Shown here: piece after piece, positions 8,224 through 16,837 of the stretch
Numbering within the stretch: the stretch's first letter is position 1
Layout of the letters: every line of letters starts with the position of its first letter
From: Hahella sp018986435
GTDB taxonomy: Bacteria; Pseudomonadota; Gammaproteobacteria; Pseudomonadales; Oleiphilaceae
DNA length: 64,000 bases
Reading direction: 5' to 3'
Assembly: GCF_050749805.1 (NCBI RefSeq)
Contig: NZ_CP192738.1
Location: 248,001-312,000 of the forward strand
Program-made: the position numbers and the translations under genes
Notes under the pieces: model-generated
The model's input: the letters and a program-made list of their open reading frames with translations, nothing else
What the model was told of the DNA's origin: nothing
Databases searched by the model: none

Positions 8224-9360
8224 CTAATCCAGAGTGCGCCGGTACCGGCGTAAGCCAATCGCCATCATCACCGCGGTGAAGGCCAGTAATGGCCATAAGT
8301 GCTCCCAGGCGAATGTCCATTCGTTGCCCTTTAACAATAAGCCGCGAATAAAACGCAGGAAATGCGTCAGCGGCAGCGCTTCGCCAATAACTTGGGCCCA
8401 TTGCGGCATGCCGCGAAACGGAAACATAAAGCCGGACAGCAGGATGGACGGCATGAAAAAGAAGAACGACATCTGCATGGCCTGAGCCTGATTACGCGCA
8501 ACGCTGGAAATGGTGATGCCGACGGTGAGGTTGGCGAGGATGAACAGCAACACGCCGAGCATCAGCAGCAACGCCGAGCCCAGCATTGGCACATGAAACA
8601 CCCACAGGGCGGCGGCGAGAATAACGAGCACCTGAATGTAGCCGATCAGGATATAGGGCGTGATCTTACCGACCATGACCTCCAGCGGCTGCACCGGCAT
8701 GGCCAGCAGATTTTCCATGGTGCCGCGTTCGTGCTCGCGGGTGATGGCCAGGGAGGTCATCATGATCATCGTCATGGTCAGAATCACCCCCATCAGGCCG
8801 GGCACGATGTTGTACTGGGTGACGCCCTCAGGGTTATAGCGGCGATGGATATCGATGGAAAACGGCGCGCCTGCGCCCTGCAAGGAGGCCAGCGGACCAT
8901 TGAGGTCGTGAGCCAGGGCGGTGTTGGGAATCTGCTTGATCGCCGCCAGGGCGTTGGAGGTAGCGGCGGGGTCGGTGGCGTCTGCTTCCAGCAGCAGGCT
9001 TGGGCGTTCTCCGCGCAACAGGCGACGGGTAAAGTCGGCGGGAATGTTGATTACGAACTGGGCGGCGCCGCGGGCCAGTATCTCGTTGGCGGTTTGTTCG
9101 GAGTCGGTAATCTCGGTGACATTGAAGTAGCGGGTGTTGACGATGGCCTGGATGATGCTGCGGGTATAGGCGCTGGACTCCGCACTGCGCACCGCCATGG
9201 GCAACTCTTTGGGGTCTGAGTTGATGGCGAAACCGAACAGGGCGAGCTGAATCAGGGGAATGCCAATGATCATGGCGAAAGTCAGCCGGTCGCGGCGCAA
9301 CTGAATAAACTCCTTGGCGACTACCGCCCACAAACGGATGGGAGAAAGGAGCGTCACCAT
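8224..9360 (-). CDS. ABC-2 type export permease (YbhS/YbhR/YhhJ-like)
   Basis: The predicted 378-residue inner-membrane protein has the ABC-2 layout: one N-terminal membrane segment (about 24-46), a large periplasmic domain to about residue 175, then five or six helices. The family segment EHERGTMENLLAMPV before the core helices is clear. In Enterobacteria, YbhGFSR/YhiI-type systems export toxic cationic compounds or drugs; the substrate here is unknown. The gene overlaps the ATPase gene by 7 bases, so the two are translationally coupled. Only one permease is present, so it would act as a homodimer, unlike YbhR/YbhS which are paired. Confidence 0.88.
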   Translation of the reverse strand: MVTLLSPIRLWAVVAKEFIQLRRDRLTFAMIIGIPLIQLALFGFAINSDPKELPMAVRSAESSAYTRSIIQAIVNTRYFNVTEITDSEQTANEILARGAAQFVINIPADFTRRLLRGERPSLLLEADATDPAATSNALAAIKQIPNTALAHDLNGPLASLQGAGAPFSIDIHRRYNPEGVTQYNIVPGLMGVILTMTMIMMTSLAITREHERGTMENLLAMPVQPLEVMVGKITPYILIGYIQVLVILAAALWVFHVPMLGSALLLMLGVLLFILANLTVGITISSVARNQAQAMQMSFFFFMPSILLSGFMFPFRGMPQWAQVIGEALPLTHFLRFIRGLLLKGNEWTFAWEHLWPLLAFTAVMMAIGLRRYRRTLD

Positions 9361-10289
9361 CTTTTTTCCTCCGAGCTGCGCATCAGCTGAATAAACACAT
9401 CTTCCAGCCGTGGCTGGGTGCGCTCAGGATTGACGCCTTCCCGCTCCGCGAACGCGCTCAGGTCCTGCTCCAGTTGCTGGGCGTCCGTGCCGGACACAAA
9501 CAAACGGGTTCCAAACGGCGCTACCTGTTCCACCGCGTCGATACGCTTGAGCTTTTCCGCCACCTGATGAATGTCGGCGCTTTCAATGCGCCAAGTGGCC
9601 AGTCCGGAATCGGCGATCAGAGACCGGGGCGACCCTTCGCCCACCAGGTGGCCGTAAGCAATATAAGCGAGGCGGTTGCAGCGCTCGGCTTCGTCCATGT
9701 AGTGCGTGGACACCAGCACAGTGACGCCTTCATCCGCCAGGCGATGGATCTCCTCCCAGAAATCCCGCCGCGCTTCCGGATCAACCCCGGACGTAGGCTC
9801 GTCCAGCAGCAACAGCTTGGGCTTGTGCAGCATACAGGCGGTCAGCGCCAGCCGTTGTTTCCAGCCGCCGGACAGTTCCCCCGCCAGTTGCGTCTGGCGG
9901 CTTTTCATCCCCAGATTATCCAGCGCTTCGTCCACCGCTTTGCGGCGCTCCTGCAAATGGTACATGCGGGCGACGAACTCCAGATTCTCCCGCACGCTGA
10001 GGTCTTCATAAAAGCTGAAGCGCTGGGTCATGTAGCCGACCTGGCGCTTGATATGACGGGCTTCCTTGATAATGTCGTATCCGAGACAGCGGCCTTCTCC
10101 CTCATCCGGCGTGAGCAATCCGCACAGCAGGCGAATGGTGGTGGTTTTGCCGCTGCCGTTGGGGCCCAGAAAGCCGAAAATATCGCCCTTGTATACACTG
10201 AGGCTGACCTTATCCACCGCCACCTTACCGCCGAAGGACTTCGACATGTCCTTGACCTTGATAATCTCCTCGCGGTTATTCATGCGCAT
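9354..10289 (-). CDS. ABC transporter ATP-binding protein (YbhF-like)
   Basis: The predicted 311-residue ATPase energises the ABC-2 permease encoded downstream. Walker A is GPNGSGKTT (about 42-50), the signature is LSGGWKQR (139-146), Walker B is LLLLDEP (159-165) and the switch histidine is in STHYMDEAE. The C-terminal 90 residues fit the regulatory extension seen in drug-export ATPases. It has a single nucleotide-binding domain, whereas E. coli YbhF carries two. Its start overlaps the adaptor gene by 14 bases. Confidence 0.9.
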   Translation of the reverse strand: MRMNNREEIIKVKDMSKSFGGKVAVDKVSLSVYKGDIFGFLGPNGSGKTTTIRLLCGLLTPDEGEGRCLGYDIIKEARHIKRQVGYMTQRFSFYEDLSVRENLEFVARMYHLQERRKAVDEALDNLGMKSRQTQLAGELSGGWKQRLALTACMLHKPKLLLLDEPTSGVDPEARRDFWEEIHRLADEGVTVLVSTHYMDEAERCNRLAYIAYGHLVGEGSPRSLIADSGLATWRIESADIHQVAEKLKRIDAVEQVAPFGTRLFVSGTDAQQLEQDLSAFAEREGVNPERTQPRLEDVFIQLMRSSEEKRW

Positions 10290-11244
10290 TCAGCCCGGGC
10301 GGCGCTACGTCCACGGGTTGCCCCGGATGCAGTTGCGGCGATCTGTCTGCGGCGGGCCAGGCTTTCACCAGATACACAAACTTGTCCCGACTCTCTTTGC
10401 TGTAGATATAGGGCGGCGTGAATTCCGCGTTGGGGCTGATATAGCGCACGGTTGCCATAAACGGCGCGCCGCAGCCATCACAATGGACGCTGACCTGATC
10501 ACCGGTTTTTATTGCATGCAACGCCGTTTCCGGTACGAAAAAGCGCACGTTGATCCGCTCCGGCGGCAATAGTTCCACCACAGGCTGTCCGGCGGGCACA
10601 AATTCACCCGGGCGATATAGCACCTGCCGCACCAGCGCCTGCGTTGGCGCCGCCTGTTGTTTTTGCTGCAGACTCCAGCGCGCTTCCCGCAGGCTGGCCT
10701 GCGCCGCCGCCACTTGCGCCTTGGCCGCCTCCAACTGGTCGGAACGGGCGGCGAGACGGGCGGAATTCAGTTGCGCTTCAATTTCCTGAATCTGGCGGAG
10801 ATTACGTGTGTGGGCGGTCTCCGCTTCGTCCAGGCTGGAGCGGCTGGCCAGTTTGTTGGCGTAAAGATCACGTGTGCGCAGCAGCTGTTTGGAGGAGAGT
10901 TCGGCGGCGGCCTGGGCTTGTTCGTATTGGGCTTCGATCACCGCCAGTTCCTGCGGCCGTTTGCCCTTCTCCAAGTCCGCCAGTTCAGCGCGGGCGCGCT
11001 GTAATTGCGCTTCGGCCTGTTGCTCCGCTGCGCGTTGGGGCTCATCGTCAATGCTGAACAGGTGGGCGTCGGCGCTGACTTGATCGCCTTCCTCCACTGC
11101 AATCTCCGTGAGCGCGCCAGCGGAGGGCGCTGCGATAAATATTGAATCGCCTTCGACATACCCCTGCCAGTGTTCGCTCGCGGCGGAGTCGCAGCCTGTC
11201 AGCGCCAGCAGGGCCGCCAGCACGACAAAATGTCTGTAATCCAT
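10276..11244 (-). CDS. HlyD-family efflux adaptor lipoprotein
   Basis: The predicted 322-residue protein is a periplasmic membrane-fusion adaptor linking an inner-membrane exporter to an outer-membrane channel. The N-terminus is a lipoprotein signal with lipobox LTGC (Cys18). A first lipoyl half follows (about 30-65), then a long alpha-helical hairpin rich in Ala, Gln and Glu (about 70-205), the second lipoyl half and a beta-barrel domain (from about 210). It is the first gene of the operon with the ATPase and permease. No outer-membrane channel gene is nearby, so a TolC-like protein elsewhere is likely used. Acylation rather than an N-terminal helix anchors it. Confidence 0.87.
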   Translation of the reverse strand: MDYRHFVVLAALLALTGCDSAASEHWQGYVEGDSIFIAAPSAGALTEIAVEEGDQVSADAHLFSIDDEPQRAAEQQAEAQLQRARAELADLEKGKRPQELAVIEAQYEQAQAAAELSSKQLLRTRDLYANKLASRSSLDEAETAHTRNLRQIQEIEAQLNSARLAARSDQLEAAKAQVAAAQASLREARWSLQQKQQAAPTQALVRQVLYRPGEFVPAGQPVVELLPPERINVRFFVPETALHAIKTGDQVSVHCDGCGAPFMATVRYISPNAEFTPPYIYSKESRDKFVYLVKAWPAADRSPQLHPGQPVDVAPPGLNAHE

Positions 11245-11494
11245 TGTTCAGCTCCTTGAACCGGAATAGGCGCCGCCTTGAGGGAGAACCGTGACGGCGA
11301 TCGACTGTGATCAGCATCGCTCGTTGTAACTGTTTGATCAATACAGACTTTTGACTAACCTGGAAAAATTTGACGTAAATACGTCCCGGCTGTATCAGAA
11401 CTTACTCTGCCGATGCGCGACTGTGATAGCCTAGTCGCCGGGCAGGCGCACCCATGCGCCTTTTACCCTTCAGCCTTCAAGGAGTGATTTTTTC

Positions 11495-11938
11495 GTGTAC
11501 GAAATTCTCGACGCTATCGCCGACAGTTATAACCCGTTGCTTGGTCTGGTGACGCTGATGCTGTTGGGTTACACCCTGTGGCGTCGTCGCTGGGCGGCGG
11601 CAGGCCGATTGTCGCTGACGCTGTTTGGCGGCCTGGCTATCGCCTACACGGTGCGGTGGGTTGATCACACCCTGGATATATGGCCCGCGCTGGGCATGGA
11701 TTACAGCACTCACTCCGCTGTGGCGATCGTCATCACCCTCAGCCTGATCGCCGCCGCGCCGCGTTTGCGTATTCCCGCCATGAGCGGGTTGCTGGGATAC
11801 GCATTGCTGATGCTGTATCAGGAGTACCATAGCGTCGCCGATATCCTTTCCACCGCTCTGGTCATTGCGCCCATGTGGTGGTGTGTGTTTCTGCTTTCCC
11901 GCGCGGTGTCCAGGGAAGTCGCGACGCAGTCGGCATAG
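11495..11938 (+). CDS. Small membrane protein with degenerate PAP2-like motifs
   Basis: The predicted 147-residue protein has about four membrane helices. Two segments recall the active-site motifs of PAP2 phosphatases: DYSTHSA (compare PSGH) and YHSVADILSTA (compare the H-x3-D motif). The first PAP2 motif (K-x6-RP) is not visible and the protein is shorter than normal, so it may be a divergent or inactive relative; this is inference. GTG 11495 is used, with AAGGAG at 11479-11484. It is divergent from the export operon and 72 bases ahead of selD. Confidence 0.6.
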   Translation: MYEILDAIADSYNPLLGLVTLMLLGYTLWRRRWAAAGRLSLTLFGGLAIAYTVRWVDHTLDIWPALGMDYSTHSAVAIVITLSLIAAAPRLRIPAMSGLLGYALLMLYQEYHSVADILSTALVIAPMWWCVFLLSRAVSREVATQSA

Positions 11939-12010
11939 CGGCGCTCAGCGCTGTGACAAGGCGTCAGCGAAGACCTATCATACGTCCTTCCATCGTCAAC
12001 GGAGGGGCGT

Positions 12011-13051
12011 ATGCAAGACGCATCGATCAAGCTCACGGAATTCAGTCACGGCGCTGGCTGCGGCTGTAAGATTTCTCCTGCAATTCTCGACCGTATTCTT
12101 CTTTCCCAATTGCCGCCCATCAACGATCCCCGGCTGCTGGTGGGCAATGCGTCGAAAGACGACGCCGCCGCCTATGATCTGGGCGACGGGCGCATCATTC
12201 TCAGCACCACGGATTTTTTCATGCCCATCGTCGACGATCCGTTCGACTTTGGACGCATCGCCGCCGCCAACGCCATCAGCGATATCTACGCCATGGGCGG
12301 CGAGCCTTTGATGGCGGTGGCCATCCTCGGTTGGCCGGTGAATACCCTGCCAGCGGAGATCGCCCAGCGCGTGGTGGAAGGCGGACGCCACACCTGCCAT
12401 GAAGCGGGAATCATGCTGGCGGGCGGACACAGTATCGACGCGCCGGAGCCCATTTTCGGGCTGGCGGTCACCGGCTCCACGACACCTGCACATCTCAAAC
12501 GCAACGACGCCGCTGTCCCCGGCAGTCTGCTCTATCTCACCAAGCCACTGGGCGTCGGCGTGCTGACCACCGCGCAAAAGCAAAAGAAACTTCAGCCGCA
12601 ACACGCCCACTTGGCCCTTGAGCAAATGTGCGCGTTGAACCGGGTCGGCGCGGAGGCGGCGCGCTTGACGGAAGTCTGCGCGATGACTGACGTGACAGGG
12701 TTCGGGCTGATGGGGCACCTGTTGGAGATGTGCGAAGGCTCTGGACTGAAAGCGCAATTGAATTACGCCGCCATTCCCCGCCTGTCGCCAGTGTTGGACT
12801 ACATCCAGCAAGGCTGCGTGCCTGGCGGCGCGCGGCGTAATTTCGACAGTTACGGCGCGCGTCTGGGAGAGATGACGGGGGAACAGCGCTTGTTGCTCTG
12901 CGATCCCCAGACCAGCGGAGGACTGCTGATCGCTGTCGCCCCTGAAGGCAGAGACGCGCTGGAGCGCATATTGAAGGACGCCGGTATAGCGCCTGCGCTG
13001 ATAGGAACTTTGCAGGCCTATCGCGACGGGCCGCGCATCGAGGTGGCGTGA
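12011..13051 (+). CDS. selD: Selenide, water dikinase (selenophosphate synthase)
   Basis: The predicted 346-residue enzyme makes selenophosphate from selenide and ATP, the activated selenium donor for selenoproteins and seleno-tRNA. The N-terminal catalytic motif HGAGCGCK places Cys17 and Lys20 exactly as in E. coli SelD; the position is Cys, not selenocysteine. The purM-like fold is clear from the DDFFMPIVDDPFDFG-type metal-binding segment and the Gly-rich motifs that follow. GGAGG lies upstream of ATG 12011. The stop codon is immediately followed by the start of selU, so the two form an operon for 2-selenouridine formation. Confidence 0.95.
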   Translation: MQDASIKLTEFSHGAGCGCKISPAILDRILLSQLPPINDPRLLVGNASKDDAAAYDLGDGRIILSTTDFFMPIVDDPFDFGRIAAANAISDIYAMGGEPLMAVAILGWPVNTLPAEIAQRVVEGGRHTCHEAGIMLAGGHSIDAPEPIFGLAVTGSTTPAHLKRNDAAVPGSLLYLTKPLGVGVLTTAQKQKKLQPQHAHLALEQMCALNRVGAEAARLTEVCAMTDVTGFGLMGHLLEMCEGSGLKAQLNYAAIPRLSPVLDYIQQGCVPGGARRNFDSYGARLGEMTGEQRLLLCDPQTSGGLLIAVAPEGRDALERILKDAGIAPALIGTLQAYRDGPRIEVA

Positions 13052-14191
13052 ATGACCGAATCAGGTGACAGACAGGATACAGACGACTACCTCAATGTGT
13101 TCCTGTCCGGCGCGCCGCTGCTCGACACGCGCGCTCCGGTGGAGTTTCACAAAGGCGCTTTTCCCGACGCCGTTAATCTGCCGTTGATGACCGATGACGA
13201 ACGGGCGCAGGTGGGAAGCTGTTATAAGCGTCACGGCCAGCAGGCGGCGATAACGTTGGGACACCGGCTGGTGCATGGTGAGGTGAAAGAGGCGCGGGTG
13301 CAGGGCTGGCGGGAGTTTGCGCAGCGACATCCGCAGGGATATCTGTATTGTTTCCGCGGTGGTCTGCGTTCCAGTATTTGTCAGCAGTGGCTGGCGGAAA
13401 GCGGCGTGGCGTACCCTCGTATTCTGGGTGGATACAAGGCTATGCGGCGCTTTCTGATTGAGTCACTGGAAAGGATTTGTCAGGAAGCCCGTTTCGTTCT
13501 GCTGGCGGGACATACCGGCGGCGGCAAGACTGACTTGCTTATGCGCCTTCCGGGAGCGGTGGATCTGGAGCGTCTGGCCCATCATCGCGGTAGCGCCTTT
13601 GGCCGTCGTGCTGAAGGGCAGCCTTCGCAAATCGACTTTGAAAACGCCCTGGCGGTGGCGGTATTGCGCCAGCGTCACGGCTTTGCGGAGGCTCCGCTCT
13701 TGCTGGAGGACGAAAGTCATCTGATTGGTCGCTGCGCATTGCCTCAGTGTCTAAGGCGGGCCATGGCGCAAGCGCCGCTGGTGGTGGTTGAAGTCGCGCT
13801 GGAACAACGAGTGGAGCACAGTTTTCGTAACTATATTCTGCATAAATTGCACGAGTGGCGGCGCAGCCAGGGCGAGGAGGAAGGCTTTGAGCGTTTCGCC
13901 GACGATCTGCGTCAATCGATGTTCAACATCCGCACGCGCTTGGGCGGGTTGCGCTATCAACAACTGGGCGAGATGCTGGAGGCGGCGCTGGCGCGGCATC
14001 GGCGGGGAGATCCCGTTTTGCACCGGGATTGGATCAGATGTTTATTGGAAGACTATTATGATCCTATGTACGCCTATCAATTGAACAAGCGTGCGGAGCG
14101 TATTTGTTTTCGTGGGGATGCGGCGGCGGTGTGCGATTATTTAGCGCACGCGTCGCCAACGATGACGACTTCGAGGGACGAGCGACTTTGA
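13052..14191 (+). CDS. selU: tRNA 2-selenouridine synthase
   Basis: The predicted 379-residue SelU (MnmH, YbbB) replaces the sulfur of 2-thiouridine in the wobble position of certain tRNAs with selenium, through a geranylated intermediate. Residues 1-135 form a rhodanese domain with catalytic Cys100 in YCFRGGLRS. A P-loop GHTGGGKT follows at 153-160, with the geranyl/RNA-handling region beyond. The gene starts at the base after the selD stop, so coupling is tight and the selenium donor and the modifying enzyme are made together. Length fits the family. The selenocysteine insertion genes selA and selB are not in the window. Confidence 0.95.
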   Translation: MTESGDRQDTDDYLNVFLSGAPLLDTRAPVEFHKGAFPDAVNLPLMTDDERAQVGSCYKRHGQQAAITLGHRLVHGEVKEARVQGWREFAQRHPQGYLYCFRGGLRSSICQQWLAESGVAYPRILGGYKAMRRFLIESLERICQEARFVLLAGHTGGGKTDLLMRLPGAVDLERLAHHRGSAFGRRAEGQPSQIDFENALAVAVLRQRHGFAEAPLLLEDESHLIGRCALPQCLRRAMAQAPLVVVEVALEQRVEHSFRNYILHKLHEWRRSQGEEEGFERFADDLRQSMFNIRTRLGGLRYQQLGEMLEAALARHRRGDPVLHRDWIRCLLEDYYDPMYAYQLNKRAERICFRGDAAAVCDYLAHASPTMTTSRDERL

Positions 14192-14233
14192 CCGGCGCAT
14201 AGCGGTCGCAATGCCGAAGGGCGGGAGAGAGCG

Positions 14234-15583
14234 ATGGCGGACAGGGAAACAAAACCTCTGGATTGGCGACGTTGGGGTGGCCTCGGGCAGGCGGCCCTGA
14301 ACGGCGTCTTCGGCGATTATCTGGCGCGACGGGGCAACCCGCTGGCGATTGAGATGGATTTCTATCATCAGCGACGGCCATTGCCGTTGGATGAGACGCT
14401 GGCGTTGCGCTCCGGGCTGGTGCTGTCCAACAAAATCGTCGTCTTGCTGCACGGGCTCACCAACCTGGAAAGCATCTGGGATATCAAACCCCGGCAGGCC
14501 GAGGCGGCTATGGCGCCCAAGCCGGATAATTATGGCTTGAGGCTGCAACGTGACTTCGGATACACCCCCCTGTTTTTGCGCTACAACAGCGGGCTGCCGG
14601 TGCAGGAGAACGGACTGCGCTTTTCCCAGTTGATGACGCGTTTGTTCGCCGCCTATCCGCTGGAAATTGACGAAATCATTCTGATCGGTTTCAGCATGGG
14701 CGGACTGGTGATGCGCAGTGCGCAGAAATCGGCGGATCTGTCCGACGCTCCCTGGTTGCCGAAACTCAAGCGCTGTTTCTACATTGGATCTCCGCATGAG
14801 GGATCGCCTTTTGAACAAATGGGCCATCGCATCAGTGCATTGGTGCGTGAGTTTCCCCGGGATTACATCAGTCAGTGGGCGGACTGGATCGACGGCCGCA
14901 GCGAGGGCGTCCGCGACCTGCGTGAGGGGCTGGACCCGGCGCCGTCGGCGACGCCGGGACGCGGCTTTTATCCCGGCGCCAGACACTGCTTTATCAGTGG
15001 TTCGGTGTCCCCGAAAAACGGCAGTCTCATTAACAAACTGGTCGGCGACAGTCTGGTCACCCAGACCAGCGCCCATCCCCGCGCAGCGCCGGCGGACAGC
15101 CGCTTCGCTCATTTCGAGGGCGTGCCGCATATTCCCCTGGCGCACTGCAATCGCGTATACCGCCAGATTCAGCAATGGTGTGAAGAAGACGCGTCTCAAG
15201 GAAGCGCGCAGCCGTTGCGACAAACCATTTCACTGACGCCGGTTGCGGCGCCTGAGGCGGCGGTGTGGCGAGACGGGCAGCTGGCGGCGGGTGTGGTGGA
15301 TTTACTGGCGGATGGCTATCTGCAAACGGTGGGCGCGGTGGAATCCATGCACCGGGCCATCGCTCGCGATCCTCATGAGGTGCTGGCCAGAATACCCATT
15401 GTGCGGCCCGTGGCGAGAGTGGTGGATGAGACCCACAAAGGCGTCGCCGGCGTTGTATACGGTTCGCTGAAATTAGGTGGGAAGCTGGTGCAGGGGGGAA
15501 CCCGGTTTGTCGCCGGGCGCTGGGGCGGCAAGAGGCCGGATGGACGCCGCCAGGAAGACGACGATCCGACCGTCGACGAGTAA
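14234..15583 (+). CDS. Lipase-like alpha/beta hydrolase
   Basis: The predicted 449-residue protein has the alpha/beta-hydrolase core of triacylglycerol lipases and PGAP1-like esterases. LLHGLTN (71-77) would form the oxyanion region, GFSMGG (152-157) carries nucleophile Ser154, GDSLV places Asp272 and His299 or His304 completes a triad. There is no signal peptide, so it is probably cytoplasmic. The C-terminal 120 residues, after the catalytic His, form an extension (with GVVDLLADGYLQTVG) of unknown role. It lies 42 bases behind selU on the same strand; a functional tie to selenium is not expected. The stop abuts that of the convergent protease gene. Confidence 0.75.
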   Translation: MADRETKPLDWRRWGGLGQAALNGVFGDYLARRGNPLAIEMDFYHQRRPLPLDETLALRSGLVLSNKIVVLLHGLTNLESIWDIKPRQAEAAMAPKPDNYGLRLQRDFGYTPLFLRYNSGLPVQENGLRFSQLMTRLFAAYPLEIDEIILIGFSMGGLVMRSAQKSADLSDAPWLPKLKRCFYIGSPHEGSPFEQMGHRISALVREFPRDYISQWADWIDGRSEGVRDLREGLDPAPSATPGRGFYPGARHCFISGSVSPKNGSLINKLVGDSLVTQTSAHPRAAPADSRFAHFEGVPHIPLAHCNRVYRQIQQWCEEDASQGSAQPLRQTISLTPVAAPEAAVWRDGQLAAGVVDLLADGYLQTVGAVESMHRAIARDPHEVLARIPIVRPVARVVDETHKGVAGVVYGSLKLGGKLVQGGTRFVAGRWGGKRPDGRRQEDDDPTVDE

Positions 15584-15584
15584 A

Positions 15585-16211
15585 TCAAATCGGCGCCACG
15601 CACTTCACCATATGCGAGGTGACGGTTCCGCCGTAGTACGTTCTGAATTTACGGAACCACTTATGGAACTCCGCTTCCGGCACGTGAAACTCACCGTAGT
15701 TGGGATCGAACACGACGATGGTGGCGTCATTGGGAACGAGCTGTCCCTGGCGACCGGAAACGGAGCGGAAGAAGCCAATCGTGTGCGCGCCGTCGGCGCC
15801 GACCACTTTCATCGGAAACCAGAAAGAATAGATGTAACCGGCGTATTGCGGCGTCATCAGCGCGCTTTCCAGCCAGCGCTGGCTGAAGTGAGAGTAGTCT
15901 TTTAGAAGCGCGACTTCTTTCAGGCCGCGTATCTGTATCATCAGTTTGTCCGCCATCTTGTAGGAATTGCCGCCTTCTCCCCAGCGATCCCCAAAGGCTT
16001 TCTGCAGCACCGGGTTGCCAGCGCCGGAACGCACTCCTAACTTCGCCATCCGCTGTTTGGCGCGCCTGATGTCGCCGTTGTCCTGAAACATCAGGCTCAG
16101 CCAGTTGATGGTGAAGTTATGGCAGGCGCCCTCCGAAGCGGCCTGAGATCGTCCCGTCAGTCCCGACATGACCACTGTCTGGTCAAACTCCGCTATCCTT
16201 CTGATAATCAT
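15585..16211 (-). CDS. YopT/AvrPphB-type (C58) cysteine protease-like protein
   Basis: The predicted 208-residue protein fits peptidase family C58, the YopT/AvrPphB group of type III effectors and related toxins. The three catalytic signatures appear in order: Cys30 in SEGACHNFTINWL, His143 in GAHTIGFF and Asp169 in VFDPNYGEF. The last segment is especially typical. YopT cleaves prenylated Rho GTPases and AvrPphB cleaves host kinases; the target here is unknown. There is no signal peptide, as expected for a type III or type VI cargo, though it could also act inside the cell. AGAGG lies just upstream of ATG 16211. It is divergent from the acidic protein at 16366-16800. Family assignment is by motif only. 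Confidence 0.7.
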   Translation of the reverse strand: MIIRRIAEFDQTVVMSGLTGRSQAASEGACHNFTINWLSLMFQDNGDIRRAKQRMAKLGVRSGAGNPVLQKAFGDRWGEGGNSYKMADKLMIQIRGLKEVALLKDYSHFSQRWLESALMTPQYAGYIYSFWFPMKVVGADGAHTIGFFRSVSGRQGQLVPNDATIVVFDPNYGEFHVPEAEFHKWFRKFRTYYGGTVTSHMVKCVAPI

Positions 16212-16365
16212 GACTACCTCTACTACTCAAAAAAAGACGATGCGCGTGGAGTCAGCCTGGAGGCGTCACTCAGCGCGCAAAACTTCGACTTGGGGTTCCT
16301 GAGGAAGTTCCTAAGCGAATGAAAAATAAGCGTTAAATAAATTTAATAGTGATCAATTAACTTGG

Positions 16366-16800
16366 GTGTCTATGGGTGATAAAAGTATTTTTTTAAAAAC
16401 CGCAGCGGAAATAAGCGCTATGAACGCCTGTGATCTGGCGTCCGTCTCCAACAATAAAGCGGTGCTACAGGAGAAGCTGGCGTTGATGAAGTCTGTGATG
16501 AGCGAGGAAGGCGTCAGGTTTTGGGATGATTTTCTCTATGAATGCGAGGAGGCGACGGAGGATCTGGAGCTGGAGGAATACTTTGAGGGCTGGGATCGTC
16601 AGCGGTTATCCAGGTATATCGCGGCCGCGATTCATGAAAGCGGCGTCTTTAACCTGCTTGGCTTTCCTCATAGCCAGACCGCGTCCTTGTTAAATCTGCA
16701 AGACATGGCGGAAACGGAAATAGCGGAAATTTATGAGCACATCGAGAAAGTGCAGTGGCGCATCATGGAGCTGTGCCTGGCGGAGCGTATGACGGCCTGA
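16366..16800 (+). CDS. Small acidic helical protein of unknown function
   Basis: The predicted 144-residue protein is strongly acidic (a Glu/Asp-rich block at about 60-80), mostly helical, and free of membrane segments. I do not recognise a family. It is divergently transcribed from the C58-type protease gene, separated by an A+T-rich gap. Size and charge fit a type III secretion chaperone or an immunity/inhibitor protein, but this is guesswork from context. GTG 16366 and ATG 16372 are both possible starts; neither has a strong ribosome binding site. Confidence 0.6.
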   Translation: MSMGDKSIFLKTAAEISAMNACDLASVSNNKAVLQEKLALMKSVMSEEGVRFWDDFLYECEEATEDLELEEYFEGWDRQRLSRYIAAAIHESGVFNLLGFPHSQTASLLNLQDMAETEIAEIYEHIEKVQWRIMELCLAERMTA

Positions 16801-16837
16801 CATCTATGATCAGTCAGGCCGATAGCAAGAGAATTGC

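Noticed and set aside
8362..9219. A 285-codon open frame on the plus strand with many His and Gln
   Set aside because: Antisense to the ABC-2 permease; composition is typical of a shadow.
12011..12070. Possible selenocysteine in SelD
   Set aside because: The catalytic position is an ordinary Cys codon (HGAGCGCK) and no in-frame TGA occurs before the stop.
14141..15223. A 360-codon open frame on the minus strand
   Set aside because: Antisense to the lipase-like gene, which has a proper catalytic serine motif and start; the shadow has none.
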